DNA of 23,727 bases from Patescibacteria group bacterium. Lineage in GTDB: Bacteria; Patescibacteriota; Patescibacteriia; GCA-002772895. Of the stretch, positions 6,758-13,023 are shown piece after piece. The notes beneath the pieces are model-generated. The model searched no databases. It was not told where the DNA came from and saw only the letters and a list, made by a program, of their open reading frames with translations. A program made the position numbers and the translations under genes. Position 1 is the first letter of the stretch. Each line of letters begins with the position of its first letter. The stretch is from contig JAHINX010000066.1 of the NCBI GenBank assembly GCA_018895765.1, forward strand, positions 1 through 23,727. The letters run 5' to 3'.

Positions 6758-6804
6758 TTGAGGATTTAACGAATGGCGAGTACGCCCACTAATGACACGA
6801 ATAC
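6758..6804. repeat. GAGGATTT...CTAATGACACGAATA element, copy 1
   Basis: TGAGGATTTAACGAATG, a GGCG-AGTA-CGCC hairpin (6775-6786), then CACTAATGACACGAATA. The flanks match the element at 9875-9930, which carries a different hairpin at the same place. It starts 4 nt after the rplL stop. Confidence 0.7.
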
Positions 6805-6809
6805 AATTA

Positions 6810-6849
6810 AACATCTCGGCGGGAATTCCCGCCGAGATGTTTTGTTTTT
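6810..6849 (+). terminator. Strong intrinsic terminator of the rplJ-rplL operon
   Basis: A perfect inverted repeat, AACATCTCGGCGGG (6810-6823) with its complement (6828-6841) around AATT, followed by TTTGTTTTT. This is among the most stable hairpins in the window and suits a highly expressed operon. Confidence 0.85.
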
Positions 6850-6870
6850 AGTGATTTTATGGTAATTTAA

Positions 6871-6910
6871 TACTAAACTCTAAACTCTAATTGCTAAAGG
6901 CTAAACGCTG
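6871..6910. repeat. CTAAACTCTAAACTC word repeat before rarA
   Basis: Tandem variants of a seven-letter word: CTAAACT, CTAAACT, CTAATTG, CTAAAGG, CTAAACG, ending CTGCCCCC just before the rarA ATG at 6916. No Shine-Dalgarno site; no coding potential. Confidence 0.6.
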
Positions 6911-6915
6911 CCCCC

Positions 6916-8151
6916 ATGGATTTATTTGATAAAAATTTAAATCAAAATCAGCCATTACCGGATAGATTGCGTCCAAAAACATTGGATGACTTTTTTGGTC
7001 AAGAACATCTTGTTGGAAAAGATGCTCCTTTACGTAAAATGATAGAAGCGGATGATATACCCTCAATGATTTTTTGGGGACCTCCGGGAACAGGTAAGAC
7101 AACTTTAGCGGAAATAATCGCCACACGCACGGGTGCGCATTTTAATGCGCTATCAGCCACTTCAAGCGGAAAGAAGGACTTACAAGCTATTATAGAAGAG
7201 GCACGCAACCGCCTAAAGCTTCAAAATAAAAAAACTATTCTTTTTGTTGACGAAATACACCGCTGGAACAAGGCCCAGCAGGATTCACTTTTGCCTTATG
7301 TAGAAAAAGGAATTATCACTCTTATTGGCGCGACAACAGAAAATCCCTCCTTTGAAATAGTTGGCGCCTTACTTTCCAGAGCGCGTGTTTTTACTCTTAA
7401 TCAATTGAATGAAGACGATTTGCTTGCTATTTTAAAAAATGCCCTTCGCCTTTATTTTAAAAATGGAATAAAAATGCAATTTGAAGAAGGGAGCCCTGCT
7501 CTTTTGATTGGTTTAGCCGGCGGAGACGCCCGCGCGCTTTTGGGTGCCTTAGAGCTTGTTATAAAACTGAAAAAAGAGAAAAATAATGCTATAATAAAAA
7601 AAGAAGATATAAAAAATGCATATTTGAATGCAAATCTTTTTTATGACAAAGGTGGAGAAGAACATTACAATATAATTTCCGCTTTGCATAAATCAATGCG
7701 CGGAAGCGATTCGGATGCCGCTCTTTATTGGTTGGGCCGGATGTTGGAAGCAGGGGAAAATCCGCTCTATGTTGCGCGGCGCTTAGTGCGCTTTGCGTCA
7801 GAGGACATAGGACTTGCAGACCCAAATGCCCTTACGCAAGCGGTTGCCGCGTATCAGGCGGCGCACTTTTTGGGAATGCCGGAATGTAACACGGCTCTCG
7901 CGCAAGTAGTCGTATATATGGCACGCGCGCCAAAATCAAACAAACTTTATGCCGCTTATCTGGAGGTTCAAAAAGATATTCGCGAAATGCCACGCGAACC
8001 GGTTCCGCTTCATTTGCGGAATGCCCCGACAAAACTAATGAAGGACCTGGAATACGGGAAAGACTATAAATATAATCCCGCTTACAAAGACCCGGTGAAA
8101 CAAGAATATATGCCGTCGGGCCTAAAAAATAAAAAATATTTCAATGAATAA
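6916..8151 (+). CDS. rarA: Replication-associated recombination protein A (RarA/MgsA), AAA+ ATPase
   Basis: Clamp-loader-like AAA+ ATPase that acts at stalled replication forks, with single-stranded-DNA ends as known substrates in the family. Visible features are the start LPDRLRPKTLDDFFGQEHLVG, Walker A GPPGTGKT (residues 55-62), Walker B LFVDEIHRWNKAQQD (about 110-124), sensor 1 GATTENPSFEIVGALLSR, and the C-terminal RarA domain (HKSMRGSDSDAALYWLGRMLEAGE, ARRLVRFASEDIGLADP). The end of the family, HLRNAPTKLMKDLEYGKDY, is complete. Its 411 residues are close to the usual 420-450. The stop overlaps the ATG of the next gene by 8 nt, indicating translational coupling. Confidence 0.95.
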   Translation: MDLFDKNLNQNQPLPDRLRPKTLDDFFGQEHLVGKDAPLRKMIEADDIPSMIFWGPPGTGKTTLAEIIATRTGAHFNALSATSSGKKDLQAIIEEARNRLKLQNKKTILFVDEIHRWNKAQQDSLLPYVEKGIITLIGATTENPSFEIVGALLSRARVFTLNQLNEDDLLAILKNALRLYFKNGIKMQFEEGSPALLIGLAGGDARALLGALELVIKLKKEKNNAIIKKEDIKNAYLNANLFYDKGGEEHYNIISALHKSMRGSDSDAALYWLGRMLEAGENPLYVARRLVRFASEDIGLADPNALTQAVAAYQAAHFLGMPECNTALAQVVVYMARAPKSNKLYAAYLEVQKDIREMPREPVPLHLRNAPTKLMKDLEYGKDYKYNPAYKDPVKQEYMPSGLKNKKYFNE

Positions 8152-9868
8152 AAGACGACAAAGAATAGCTGGCGATAAACGTATATTAATTCTCATGCTG
8201 GTGGTATTGTGTGTTGCCGGAATAATTGTTCTGCGTCTTTTTTCTTTGCAGATTTTGAGCGGTAAAAAGTATAAAGAGATTGCCAGCGGGACACATAGCC
8301 TCTCCACTAGTTTAAAAGCGGATAGGGGAATTATTTTTGTTAAGGAACTTGGTAAAGAAGATTTATATCCCGTAGCCTCCAATAAAGTTTTGTATTTAGT
8401 TTATGCCGAACCGTCTAAAATTCAGAATAAGACCTTGGCTATAAGAGCTTTGTCCGATAACCTAGATATTGATGAAGCCAAGCTTAAGGCAACTATTTTT
8501 AAAGATGATCCATACGAACCGATTGCTCATTATGTTTCAAAAGAAACTATGGAAAAAATAAAAGAATACAGCGTAGCGGGAATTGGATTTGAAGAAGAAA
8601 CAAAAAGATATTATCCGGAAAAGAGTTTTGGAGGGCAGATTTTGGGCTTTGTCGGATTTGACGCTTTAGAGCAAAGCGGACGATATGGGCTTGAAGGATA
8701 TTTTAATAATGAGCTTTCCGGTAGACCCGGATATTTAAGCGGTGAAAAAGATGCCTTTGGACGGCTTATCCCATGGAGCGATGAAATTTTGGAAGAGGCT
8801 CAAAACGGAGCAGATTTGGTTTTAACTATTGACAGGAGCGTGCAGGCATATATTTGTAATAGAATAGCGGACGCGGTCTCAAAGTATGACGCGGAGTCCG
8901 GAATGATATTGGTAATGAATCCATATACCGGGGCTATAATCGGACTATGCGGAAGCCCGGATTATAACCCTAATGAATATAACAAAGTAAAAGACCAATC
9001 AGTCTTTAGTATCCCGGCGATTCTTAACCAATATGAACCGGGCTCGGTTTTTAAGCCGGTTACTGTCGCCTCTGCTATAGACGCGGGACTGATTAGTCCG
9101 GAATCAACTTATGAGGATACGGGTGAAGTGAAAGTGGGTCCTTATACGATAAGAAATTCTGACCTTAAAGCAAATGGAGTACAGACGATGACTCAGGTTC
9201 TTGAAAAATCATTAAACACGGGCGTTATCTATATTGTTGATCTTTTGGGAGCGAAAAAATTTCGGCAATATGTAGAAAATTTTGGTTTTGGAAATTTGAC
9301 CGGGATTTCACTTGACAAAGAATCAACTGGAGACATAAGCTCATTAAAGAAGTCGGGAGATATTTGGTCTATAACCGCCTCTTATGGCCAAGGTATTTTG
9401 GTTACCCCCCTTCAGATGCTTAATGCATTTAACGCACTTGTAAATGGCGGGGCATTAATGAAGCCATATATTGTTGAACAAATTATTTATCCAGACGGAA
9501 ATGTTGATAAAATAGAACCAAAAATAATCAGACAAGTAATAAGTTCCAAAACCTCAACACTTATAAGCGGAATGTTGGCGAGCGTGGTGGAAAATGGTCA
9601 TGCCAAGCAGGCAGCAGTAGAAGGATATTATGTCGGCGGAAAAACAGGCACGGCGCAAATTTCTAAAAAAGGAAGTCTTGGCTATGAGGAAGATAAAAAA
9701 ATTGCGACTTTTGTAGGAATGGCGCCTGTAAGCAATCCGCGTTTTAGTGTATTAATCAGATTGGATGATCCTGAAGCGGCTGACTGGGCGGCAAATTCCG
9801 CAGCCCCGGTTTTTAAAGAAGTAACGCAATATTTATTAAATTATTACCATGTTCCACCGGAACGCTGA
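8144..9868 (+). CDS. ftsI: Class B penicillin-binding protein (FtsI/PBP2-type D,D-transpeptidase)
   Basis: Cross-links peptidoglycan peptides outside the cytoplasmic membrane. The 574-residue protein has one N-terminal membrane anchor (about residues 14-36), a pedestal domain (RGIIFVKELG.., YYPEKSFGGQILGFVG, GLEGYFNNELSGRPG) and a transpeptidase domain with all three active-site motifs. These are SVFK with the nucleophilic Ser at residue 301, SLN at about 356, and KTG at about 500 (GGKTGTAQ). Length and layout fit FtsI/SpoVD/PBP2; I cannot decide between division and elongation roles, so the symbol is tentative. It overlaps rarA by 8 nt and lies upstream of murF, giving a small cell-wall cluster. 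Confidence 0.9.
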   Translation: MNKRRQRIAGDKRILILMLVVLCVAGIIVLRLFSLQILSGKKYKEIASGTHSLSTSLKADRGIIFVKELGKEDLYPVASNKVLYLVYAEPSKIQNKTLAIRALSDNLDIDEAKLKATIFKDDPYEPIAHYVSKETMEKIKEYSVAGIGFEEETKRYYPEKSFGGQILGFVGFDALEQSGRYGLEGYFNNELSGRPGYLSGEKDAFGRLIPWSDEILEEAQNGADLVLTIDRSVQAYICNRIADAVSKYDAESGMILVMNPYTGAIIGLCGSPDYNPNEYNKVKDQSVFSIPAILNQYEPGSVFKPVTVASAIDAGLISPESTYEDTGEVKVGPYTIRNSDLKANGVQTMTQVLEKSLNTGVIYIVDLLGAKKFRQYVENFGFGNLTGISLDKESTGDISSLKKSGDIWSITASYGQGILVTPLQMLNAFNALVNGGALMKPYIVEQIIYPDGNVDKIEPKIIRQVISSKTSTLISGMLASVVENGHAKQAAVEGYYVGGKTGTAQISKKGSLGYEEDKKIATFVGMAPVSNPRFSVLIRLDDPEAADWAANSAAPVFKEVTQYLLNYYHVPPER

Positions 9869-9874
9869 CGCGTT

Positions 9875-9930
9875 CTGAGGATTTCACTAATGCCTCGATG
9901 GTTATCGGGGCCGCTAATAACACGAATAAT
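9875..9930. repeat. GAGGATTT...CTAATAACACGAATA element, copy 2
   Basis: TCTGAGGATTTCACTAATG, then a GCC.CGAT-GGTT-ATCG.GGC hairpin (9892-9911 region), then CGCTAATAACACGAATAA. The outer sequences match the element at 6758-6804; the hairpin differs in sequence and length. It fills the gap between the PBP gene and murF. Confidence 0.7.
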
Positions 9931-9941
9931 TCAAAATTATT

Positions 9942-11150
9942 ATGAAGAGTTTACTACAAAAGATATTAAAGTTTTTTGCACGGAAGATTCTTAAGAAATA
10001 TCAGCCCGAGATAATTGGCATTACCGGGTCAGTTGGAAAAACCTCTGCAAAAGAAGCGATTTTTAGTGTTTTGTCGGCTAAATTTAATGTTCAGAGCACA
10101 GAAGGAAACTATAATAATGAAATAGGTTTGCCACTCACTGTTATTAGCAAGAAGACAGCGGGAAAAAATATTTTTGGGTGGATTGCAATATTTTTTCATG
10201 CCTTAGTCCTGATTTGGCGGAAGTCAAAAAATTATCCGGAAATTTTGATTTTAGAAATGGCGGTGGATAAACCCGGTGATATGGATTATCTTTTGGATTT
10301 TATTAAGCTAAGGATTGGAGTCCTGACCCGTATTGGGCCGGTGCACCTGGAATCTTTTAAAAGACAGGGAGCGATTTTGGAGGAAAAAGGGAAACTTATA
10401 AAAAAATTGCCGCAAAACGGATTTGCTATTTTGAATTATGATTATAAAGATGTACTGGGTCTTTGTGATTCTACAAATGCAAAATGCATTACTTATGGGA
10501 TGGAAGATGGGTCGGATGTTTTGGCAAAAAATATTTTAGTTGGAAAAAGTCAAACAAGTTTTTCTTTGGAATATAAAGATAAAAAAATGCCGGTTATTAT
10601 TTTAAATTCTATCGGCAAGGTGCAGATTTACGCGGTTTTGGTAGGGATTTGCGCCGGACTTGTTAAAGGGATGGAACTTCTGGAAATAAAAGAAGCGTTG
10701 ATAAATTATAGGGCGCCAAAAGGTAGAGGTGAGCTTCTAAAAGGCATAAAAAATACGACGATCATTGATGAAACATATAACGCTTCTCCGCAATCCGTTG
10801 AAGCAGCTTTAGAAAATTTAAAAAATATAGCAGGCAAGGAACGGGCGATTGCCGTTTTGGGAGATATGTTGGAATTGGGGAGCATTAGTCGGCAGGCGCA
10901 TTTGGATATTGGCGCAAAAGTACGCGAGTCGGAGATTGATTATCTTTTTACTGTCGGGGTTCGTGCCAAAGATATCGCAAAAGGCGCGGAGGAAGCTGGA
11001 ATGCATAAAGATAAGATTTATAGTTTTGATAATAATAGTGATTTAGGAAAATTTTTGCAGGAAAAAATGGAAGAAGGGGACACTGTGTTGGTGAAGGGGT
11101 CTAATGCAATGAAGATGAGCGAAGTTGTGGATGAGGTGAAGTTAATTTAA
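9942..11150 (+). CDS. murF: UDP-N-acetylmuramoyl-tripeptide--D-alanyl-D-alanine ligase MurF
   Basis: Cytoplasmic ATP-dependent ligase that adds D-Ala-D-Ala to the UDP-MurNAc-tripeptide, the last step of soluble peptidoglycan precursor synthesis. Domain order: ATP-binding P-loop GITGSVGKTSAKE (about residues 26-38), TEGNYNNEIGLPLTVI, ILEMAVDKPGDMDYL (the EMG..PGDI motif), GPVHLESF, a C-terminal domain starting at DETYNASPQSVEAAL, then AVLGDMLELG and VLVKGSNAMKM. The canonical N-terminal UDP-binding domain appears reduced: only about 25 residues, including a hydrophobic/basic helix (LLQKILKFFARKILKKY), precede the P-loop. That is shorter than typical MurF of about 450 residues. A short N-terminus makes MurF-like ligases of other specificity a remote alternative. 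Confidence 0.87.
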   Translation: MKSLLQKILKFFARKILKKYQPEIIGITGSVGKTSAKEAIFSVLSAKFNVQSTEGNYNNEIGLPLTVISKKTAGKNIFGWIAIFFHALVLIWRKSKNYPEILILEMAVDKPGDMDYLLDFIKLRIGVLTRIGPVHLESFKRQGAILEEKGKLIKKLPQNGFAILNYDYKDVLGLCDSTNAKCITYGMEDGSDVLAKNILVGKSQTSFSLEYKDKKMPVIILNSIGKVQIYAVLVGICAGLVKGMELLEIKEALINYRAPKGRGELLKGIKNTTIIDETYNASPQSVEAALENLKNIAGKERAIAVLGDMLELGSISRQAHLDIGAKVRESEIDYLFTVGVRAKDIAKGAEEAGMHKDKIYSFDNNSDLGKFLQEKMEEGDTVLVKGSNAMKMSEVVDEVKLI

Positions 11151-11162
11151 ATTATAAAAAAA

Positions 11163-11218
11163 TTTTCAATGATCAATTTTCGATGATCAATTATGGTATT
11201 CCCGTTATCGCGGGAATA
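11163..11218. repeat. GATCAATTTTC words and a hairpin downstream of murF
   Basis: TTTTCAATGATCAA and TTTTCGATGATCAA are near-identical tandem 14-mers. They are followed by the hairpin TATTCCCG-TTATCG-CGGGAATA (11197-11218). The hairpin is not followed by a T-run, so I do not call it a terminator, although it may slow RNA polymerase before the tRNA promoter. Confidence 0.5.
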
Positions 11219-11231
11219 GATTATTAAAATA

Positions 11232-11260
11232 TTGACAAAAAGCAAATTTTGTGATATATT
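11232..11260 (+). promoter_or_regulatory. Promoter of tRNA-Glu
   Basis: TTGACA (11232-11237), 17-nt spacer, TATATT (11255-11260), with the tRNA 5' end 20 nt downstream. This is a near-consensus housekeeping promoter. Confidence 0.8.
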
Positions 11261-11279
11261 CGTAATTGATAATTGATTT

Positions 11280-11354
11280 GCCGCTATCGTCTAACGGTTA
11301 GGACTTCAGATTCTCAATCTGGCAATCGGGGTTCGATTCCCCGTAGCGGTACCA
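11280..11354 (+). tRNA. tRNA-Glu (anticodon CTC)
   Basis: A full cloverleaf can be drawn. The acceptor is GCCGCTA with TAGCGGT (one G-U at the end). The D-arm is GTCT/GGAC. The anticodon stem is TCAGA/TCTGG with loop TTCTCAA, giving anticodon CTC. The T-arm is CGGGG-TTCGATT-CCCCG. The discriminator is A and CCA is encoded. The D-loop start (TCGTCTA) is typical of Glu/Gln tRNAs. It reads GAG codons. Being the CTC isoacceptor, a TTC isoacceptor should exist elsewhere in the genome. Confidence 0.93.
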
Positions 11355-11390
11355 ATCAAAATATCCGAGCTTGTCTCGGGTTTTTTGATT
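11354..11390 (+). terminator. Terminator of tRNA-Glu
   Basis: CCGAG (11365-11369) pairs with CTCGG (11375-11379), followed by GTTTTTT. The outer AATCAAAA and TTTTGATT also pair, making the structure partly bidirectional. Confidence 0.8.
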
Positions 11391-11404
11391 TATAAAAATT
11401 ATTT

Positions 11405-11413
11405 TGTTAAAAT
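11405..11413 (+). promoter_or_regulatory. Extended -10 promoter of the Nudix gene, leaderless type
   Basis: TGT + TAAAAT (11408-11413), 8 nt before the ATG at 11422: the same arrangement as upstream of uvrD. No ribosome-binding site fits between. Confidence 0.55.
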
Positions 11414-11421
11414 CAGTATAT

Positions 11422-11850
11422 ATGAAAAAAGGCGTTGATTATACGGGAGTGACGATTGTTTATTTTTGCCACGACGGGCAGGGGAATTTTGTATTGAATA
11501 AAAGAAGTGTAAATTGCCGGGATGAGCATGGTAGGTGGGACTGCGGTGGTGGCGGATTGGATTTTGGATTGACCGTGGAAGAAACCTTGAAAAAAGAAAT
11601 AATGGAAGAATATTGCGCTGATGTTTTAGATTATGAATTTTTGGGATATCGTGATGTGCATCGCGAACACGAGGAGCAGAAAACACATTGGATTGCCCTT
11701 GATTTCAAAGTTCTGATAAACAAGGAAAAAGTTGCAAACGGCGAACCGCATAAATTTGATGAGGTTGCTTGGTTTAAATTAGATAATTTGCCAGATGAAA
11801 TTCATTCTCAGTTTCCCAATTTTTTAGAACTCTATAAAGATAGATTATAA
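11422..11850 (+). CDS. Nudix hydrolase family protein
   Basis: A 142-residue Nudix-fold protein; members hydrolyse nucleoside diphosphates linked to another moiety. The Nudix box region is GGGLDFGLTVEETLKKEIME followed by E at about residues 45-65. The core metal-binding ExxEE is intact, but the box deviates at the first conserved Glu (Leu instead) and at the RE Arg (Lys). The substrate cannot be named. A TTG at 11404 would extend the protein by six residues but lies inside the -10 element, so the ATG at 11422 is chosen. The gene stands alone between a tRNA terminator and a terminator hairpin. Confidence 0.85.
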   Translation: MKKGVDYTGVTIVYFCHDGQGNFVLNKRSVNCRDEHGRWDCGGGGLDFGLTVEETLKKEIMEEYCADVLDYEFLGYRDVHREHEEQKTHWIALDFKVLINKEKVANGEPHKFDEVAWFKLDNLPDEIHSQFPNFLELYKDRL

Positions 11851-11853
11851 AAT

Positions 11854-11889
11854 AGACTATAAAAGCGGTCATTGATTTGGCCGCTGTTT
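11854..11889 (+). terminator. Terminator hairpin within a 32-bp direct repeat, left copy
   Basis: AGCGGTC (11864-11870) pairs with GGCCGCT (11879-11885) around ATTGATTT, followed by GTTT. The 32-nt segment 11854-11885 recurs at 12921-12952 with 29 of 32 identical positions. Confidence 0.65.
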
Positions 11890-11897
11890 ATATTTTA

Positions 11898-11926
11898 TTG
11901 ACTCATCTGGATTACTTTGATAATGT
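11898..11926 (+). promoter_or_regulatory. Promoter of the 11959-12538 gene pair
   Basis: TTGACT (11898-11903), 17-nt spacer, then TAATGT (11921-11926) preceded by TGA as an extended -10. An alternative -10 is GATAAT (11919-11924) with a 15-nt spacer. Confidence 0.55.
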
Positions 11927-11958
11927 TTTAGATGGTTCATTAAACGGGAGGTGTTGCG

Positions 11959-12354
11959 ATGCTAAATAAATTTCGGACGCCAAGACGAGAGAATGTTGAA
12001 TTTTTAGAGTTATTGGCAGAGCTTGGTAGTTCAATAGAAGAGTATAAAAAAGAATATGAGTCGACTAAGTCAATGATGCCTGAAAGCATGCTTAATATCG
12101 GGGACAGCGAACCCGACCCAGGCGCTACATATTTGGTTGTTAAACAAAATAGTGTTGGTTATATTCGTGTATACGAAATACTTTCGTCAAAGGACGATGT
12201 AGCTCATTTGGCCACTGTTTCGTTTTTGTCTAAATTATTATCGCTAAAAAACTTTTCTGTTCTAGAAGCTAATGATTCCGCATCTTTATCTGAATTGCCA
12301 GGCTTTTATATGCACGAAGTAGATCCATTTTGTGTGATTCCGCTATCTGTATAA
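11959..12354 (+). CDS. Hypothetical protein with strong Shine-Dalgarno site
   Basis: A 131-residue protein that I do not recognise. The N-terminal third is charged and probably helical (ENVEFLELLAELGSSIEEYKK). The middle and C-terminal parts look like an alpha/beta domain (ATYLVVKQNSVGYIRVYEIL, HLATVSFLSKLLSL) ending in PFCVIPLSV. No signal peptide or membrane segment is seen, so it is probably cytoplasmic. GGGAGGTG lies 5 nt before the ATG, in contrast to the core genes of this window. The next small gene follows after 13 nt with its own site, so the two are cotranscribed. Presence of a promoter, ribosome site and terminator supports a real gene. Confidence 0.7.
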   Translation: MLNKFRTPRRENVEFLELLAELGSSIEEYKKEYESTKSMMPESMLNIGDSEPDPGATYLVVKQNSVGYIRVYEILSSKDDVAHLATVSFLSKLLSLKNFSVLEANDSASLSELPGFYMHEVDPFCVIPLSV

Positions 12355-12367
12355 AAGGAGGTGCAAG

Positions 12368-12538
12368 ATGTCCAAAGCAAAAACACCAAAATTGGTTGCG
12401 TACTGTCATATATGTGAGAAACGCATGAAACTTATACACTTTATGATAAAAGATGGGAGACACCGCGCGGTTTGTAAAAAATGTGTGGCAAAATTGGAGA
12501 AGCAGGGTTGGAGGTTGGATGCTATAAAAAGCTATTAA
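12368..12538 (+). CDS. Small zinc-ribbon protein (56 residues)
   Basis: A short gene read from ATG at 12368 after a perfect AAGGAGGTG ribosome site. The protein starts MSKAKTPKLVAYCHICEKRM and has two CxxC knuckles, CHIC at residues 13-16 and CKKC at 36-39, about 20 residues apart. That is the pattern of a small zinc ribbon. It is very basic and ends GWRLDAIKSY. It could bind nucleic acid or a protein partner; the function is unknown. It follows the 131-residue gene after 13 nt and is followed by a terminator, so the two form an operon. Confidence 0.7.
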   Translation: MSKAKTPKLVAYCHICEKRMKLIHFMIKDGRHRAVCKKCVAKLEKQGWRLDAIKSY

Positions 12539-12545
12539 TATAAAA

Positions 12546-12576
12546 AGCGGTCGGATCAATGACCGCTGTTTTTTTT
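12546..12576 (+). terminator. Intrinsic terminator after the zinc-ribbon gene
   Basis: AGCGGTC (12546-12552) pairs perfectly with GACCGCT (12561-12567) around GGATCAAT, then GTTTTTTTT. It resembles the reverse complement of the hairpins at 11864 and 12931, as if the same element were present in the other orientation. Confidence 0.85.
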
Positions 12577-12603
12577 GATGAAATTTAATTGATTCGTTAT
12601 ACT
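12575..12603 (+). promoter_or_regulatory. Promoter of the small membrane-protein gene
   Basis: TTGATG (12575-12580), 17-nt spacer, TATACT (12598-12603), 27 nt before the ATG at 12631. Confidence 0.65.
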
Positions 12604-12630
12604 AAAATATTGAGGAAGGAAGGAGTAAAG

Positions 12631-12909
12631 ATGCAACAAGAAAAAGTTTTAAAGCCAAAGGCAGTTCTTTTTATATTATCCGCAATAGCCCATTTCACGA
12701 TGCTGACTCTTTCCGCTTATTGCTACTGTTTCATTTATCAAAATATGGTCGTAAGGGTGGTGACAACTACATCCATTGGGTCAATGCACCAACTAATGAT
12801 TGCTATCTTTGCGACAATTATTGGAATTCTAACAGTCGCTTATTTTTACGGAGCATGGGCATTATTAGTATCAATTTTAAAAAAAACACTATTTAGATAT
12901 TGTAAATAA
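12631..12909 (+). CDS. Small two-helix membrane protein of unknown function
   Basis: A 92-residue protein with two predicted transmembrane helices, about residues 12-36 (AVLFILSAIAHFTMLTLSAY and onward) and about 55-80 (LMIAIFATIIGILTVAYFYG and onward). They are joined by a short loop, with basic ends (KPK before, LKKTLFRYCK after) that predict both termini inside. Methionine 12631 is chosen over an upstream ATG at 12589 because GGAAGGAAGGAG lies just before it and because the -10 box at 12598 would otherwise lie inside the gene. It has its own promoter and is followed by a terminator hairpin. I do not recognise the family. Confidence 0.65.
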   Translation: MQQEKVLKPKAVLFILSAIAHFTMLTLSAYCYCFIYQNMVVRVVTTTSIGSMHQLMIAIFATIIGILTVAYFYGAWALLVSILKKTLFRYCK

Positions 12910-12920
12910 CAGATTATCGT

Positions 12921-12958
12921 AGATTATAAAAGCGACCATTGATTTGGCCGCTATTTTT
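12921..12958 (+). terminator. Terminator hairpin within the 32-bp direct repeat, right copy
   Basis: AGCGACC (12931-12937) and GGCCGCT (12946-12952) around ATTGATTT, followed by ATTTTTT. One A-C mismatch weakens the stem. The segment 12921-12952 repeats 11854-11885. Confidence 0.65.
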
Positions 12959-12959
12959 T

Positions 12960-12983
12960 ATGAACATACATATGTATGTTCAT
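12960..12983. repeat. Perfect 24-bp palindrome between convergent genes
   Basis: ATGAACATACAT followed by its exact reverse complement. The motifs ATGAACATA and CATATG reappear at 14056-14077 upstream of the minus-strand kinase gene. It could be a protein-binding site or the base of a bidirectional hairpin; neither is shown. Confidence 0.6.
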
Positions 12984-13023
12984 CGTTCGCATGTGCCCGT
13001 TCGTAGTGGGCTATTCGGATACG

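Noticed and set aside
4668..9868. Recoded TGA (genetic code 25)
   Set aside because: TGA terminates pyrH and the PBP gene at the expected ends of the proteins, and no conserved Gly falls on an in-frame TGA.
11197..11218. Terminator of murF
   Set aside because: The hairpin TATTCCCG/CGGGAATA is followed by GATTATTAAAAT and not by a T-run, so it is listed only as a hairpin.
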